From VGKU01 sp964388785 (lineage in GTDB: Bacteria; Patescibacteriota; Patescibacteriia; UBA9934; GWF2-40-263), in contig CAYMBX010000011.1 in NCBI GenBank assembly GCA_964388785.1, positions 1-31,577 on the forward strand: 31,577 nucleotides of DNA, given 5' to 3'. The notes under the pieces are model-generated. The model did not search any database, had not been told where the DNA came from, and saw nothing but the letters and a program-made list of their open reading frames with translations. A program made the position numbers and the translations under genes. Below are positions 31,286 through 31,577 of the stretch, piece after piece. Every line of letters starts with the position of its first letter. Within the stretch, counting starts at the first letter, position 1.

Positions 31286-31411
31286 ATAGAACTTCTGATT
31301 TTGAGACCGATGCTAGGCGCGATCGAGCCAGCCTTTGAGCCGTACTTCAACGTACGGCGAAAAGATGGCAAAGATCGCAACAACGCAGCGGGCCAAAATC
31401 AGAAGTTCTAT
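31286..31411. repeat. 126-bp element bounded by an 18-bp perfect inverted repeat between two tRNA genes
   Basis: 31286-31303 is the exact reverse complement of 31394-31411. Inside are GCGATC/GATCGC arms (about 31319-31324 and 31373-31378) and a GCCGTAC/GTACGGC hairpin (31338-31357). The right repeat ends on the last base of the tRNA-Tyr CCA. The structure suits a miniature inverted-repeat element or a structured RNA; no protein. Confidence 0.7.
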
Positions 31412-31496
31412 GGTGGGCCGGGAAGGATTCGAACCTTCGAAGGCATAAGCCAACAGATTTACAGTCTGTCCCGGTTGACCGCTTCGGTACCGACCC
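31411..31496 (-). tRNA. tRNA-Tyr (GUA)
   Basis: Minus strand: acceptor GGGTCGG/CCGGCCC, anticodon loop CTGTAAA (anticodon GTA, Tyr), long class II variable arm, T arm with TTCGAAT, discriminator A and encoded CCA. Confidence 0.95.
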
Positions 31497-31512
31497 ACGA
31501 TACAATTTGTGC

Positions 31513-31577
31513 TGGAGCCGTTGACCGGGATTGAACCGGTGACCTCGTCCTTACCATGGACGCGCTCTACCAACTGA
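31513..31577 (-). tRNA. tRNA-Thr (GGU), 5' end cut by the window edge
   Basis: Minus strand: D arm TCAGTTGGTAGAGC, anticodon stem CGTCC/GGACG with loop ATGGTAA (anticodon GGT, Thr), T arm ACCGG TTCAATC CCGGT, 3' acceptor strand CAACGGC, discriminator T, CCA. The 5' acceptor strand is outside the window. Confidence 0.9.

Overview
The window looks like part of a metagenome-assembled scaffold from a Candidate Phyla Radiation (Patescibacteria) bacterium, probably of the Parcubacteria group. This is inferred from gene style, not from a search: a short L33 with CPR-type ends, a 30-residue zinc-ribbon protein, a secreted protein with two W-Y-x-x-P...KR-Y-x-L repeats, an HMA/TauE-SafE/cupredoxin fusion, and many transcripts that look leaderless. 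A run of 100 N at 4062-4161 is flanked by a perfect 55-bp duplication, so it is almost certainly an assembly artefact that splits one ABC transporter gene.

Layout. 1-4504 (minus): pyrG (5' part), rplI, a Bcp-type peroxiredoxin and a large ABC exporter, with a structured repeat element between rplI and pyrG. 4550-5875: a DUF378 membrane protein (minus) and a phosphoglucose/phosphomannose isomerase (plus). 5900-7675: a membrane FtsH protease. 7738-12628: a copper-handling operon (Cys/His-rich membrane protein, HMA-TauE/SafE-cupredoxin fusion, CopZ, CopA, tiny membrane protein). 12671-16235: a small membrane protein, a shortened FGGY kinase, gpsA and pyrD. 16324-19865: typA/bipA, a coiled-coil membrane protein, a secreted Ca-motif protein and a nitroreductase. 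19891-21236: pgpA, a membrane protein, the zinc ribbon and tRNA-Trp. 21268-24502: a GuaB1-type IMPDH/GMP reductase homologue and a two-gene MotA/TolQ-like plus coiled-coil membrane module. 24643-25653: an RRM protein and an exported beta-barrel-like protein. 25802-28997: a cobalamin riboswitch and terminator upstream of class I ribonucleotide reductase genes nrdB and nrdA. 29010-31577: a YceI lipoprotein, a type II NADH dehydrogenase, rpmG, tRNA-Thr(UGU), tRNA-Tyr(GUA) and a partial tRNA-Thr(GGU), with several unexplained hairpin elements between them.

The genes cover nucleotide metabolism (CTP synthase, dihydroorotate dehydrogenase, GuaB1, ribonucleotide reductase), glycerol-3-phosphate and phospholipid synthesis (gpsA, kinase, pgpA), copper and redox homeostasis (copper operon, peroxiredoxin, nitroreductase, NDH-2) and translation (L9, L33, TypA, tRNAs).

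Two expression styles coexist. Most genes use A/T-ending codons, lack a Shine-Dalgarno and have a -10 box 5-10 bases before the start codon, often directly behind an upstream terminator. A second set (100-aa membrane protein, pgpA, the MotA/TolQ-like pair and the barrel-like protein; ftsH in part) uses G/C-ending codons, TTGAC(A/G)-N16/17-TAT promoters, a near-perfect Shine-Dalgarno and terminators at or over the stop codon. The strongest single observation is the B12 riboswitch controlling a B12-independent ribonucleotide reductase.
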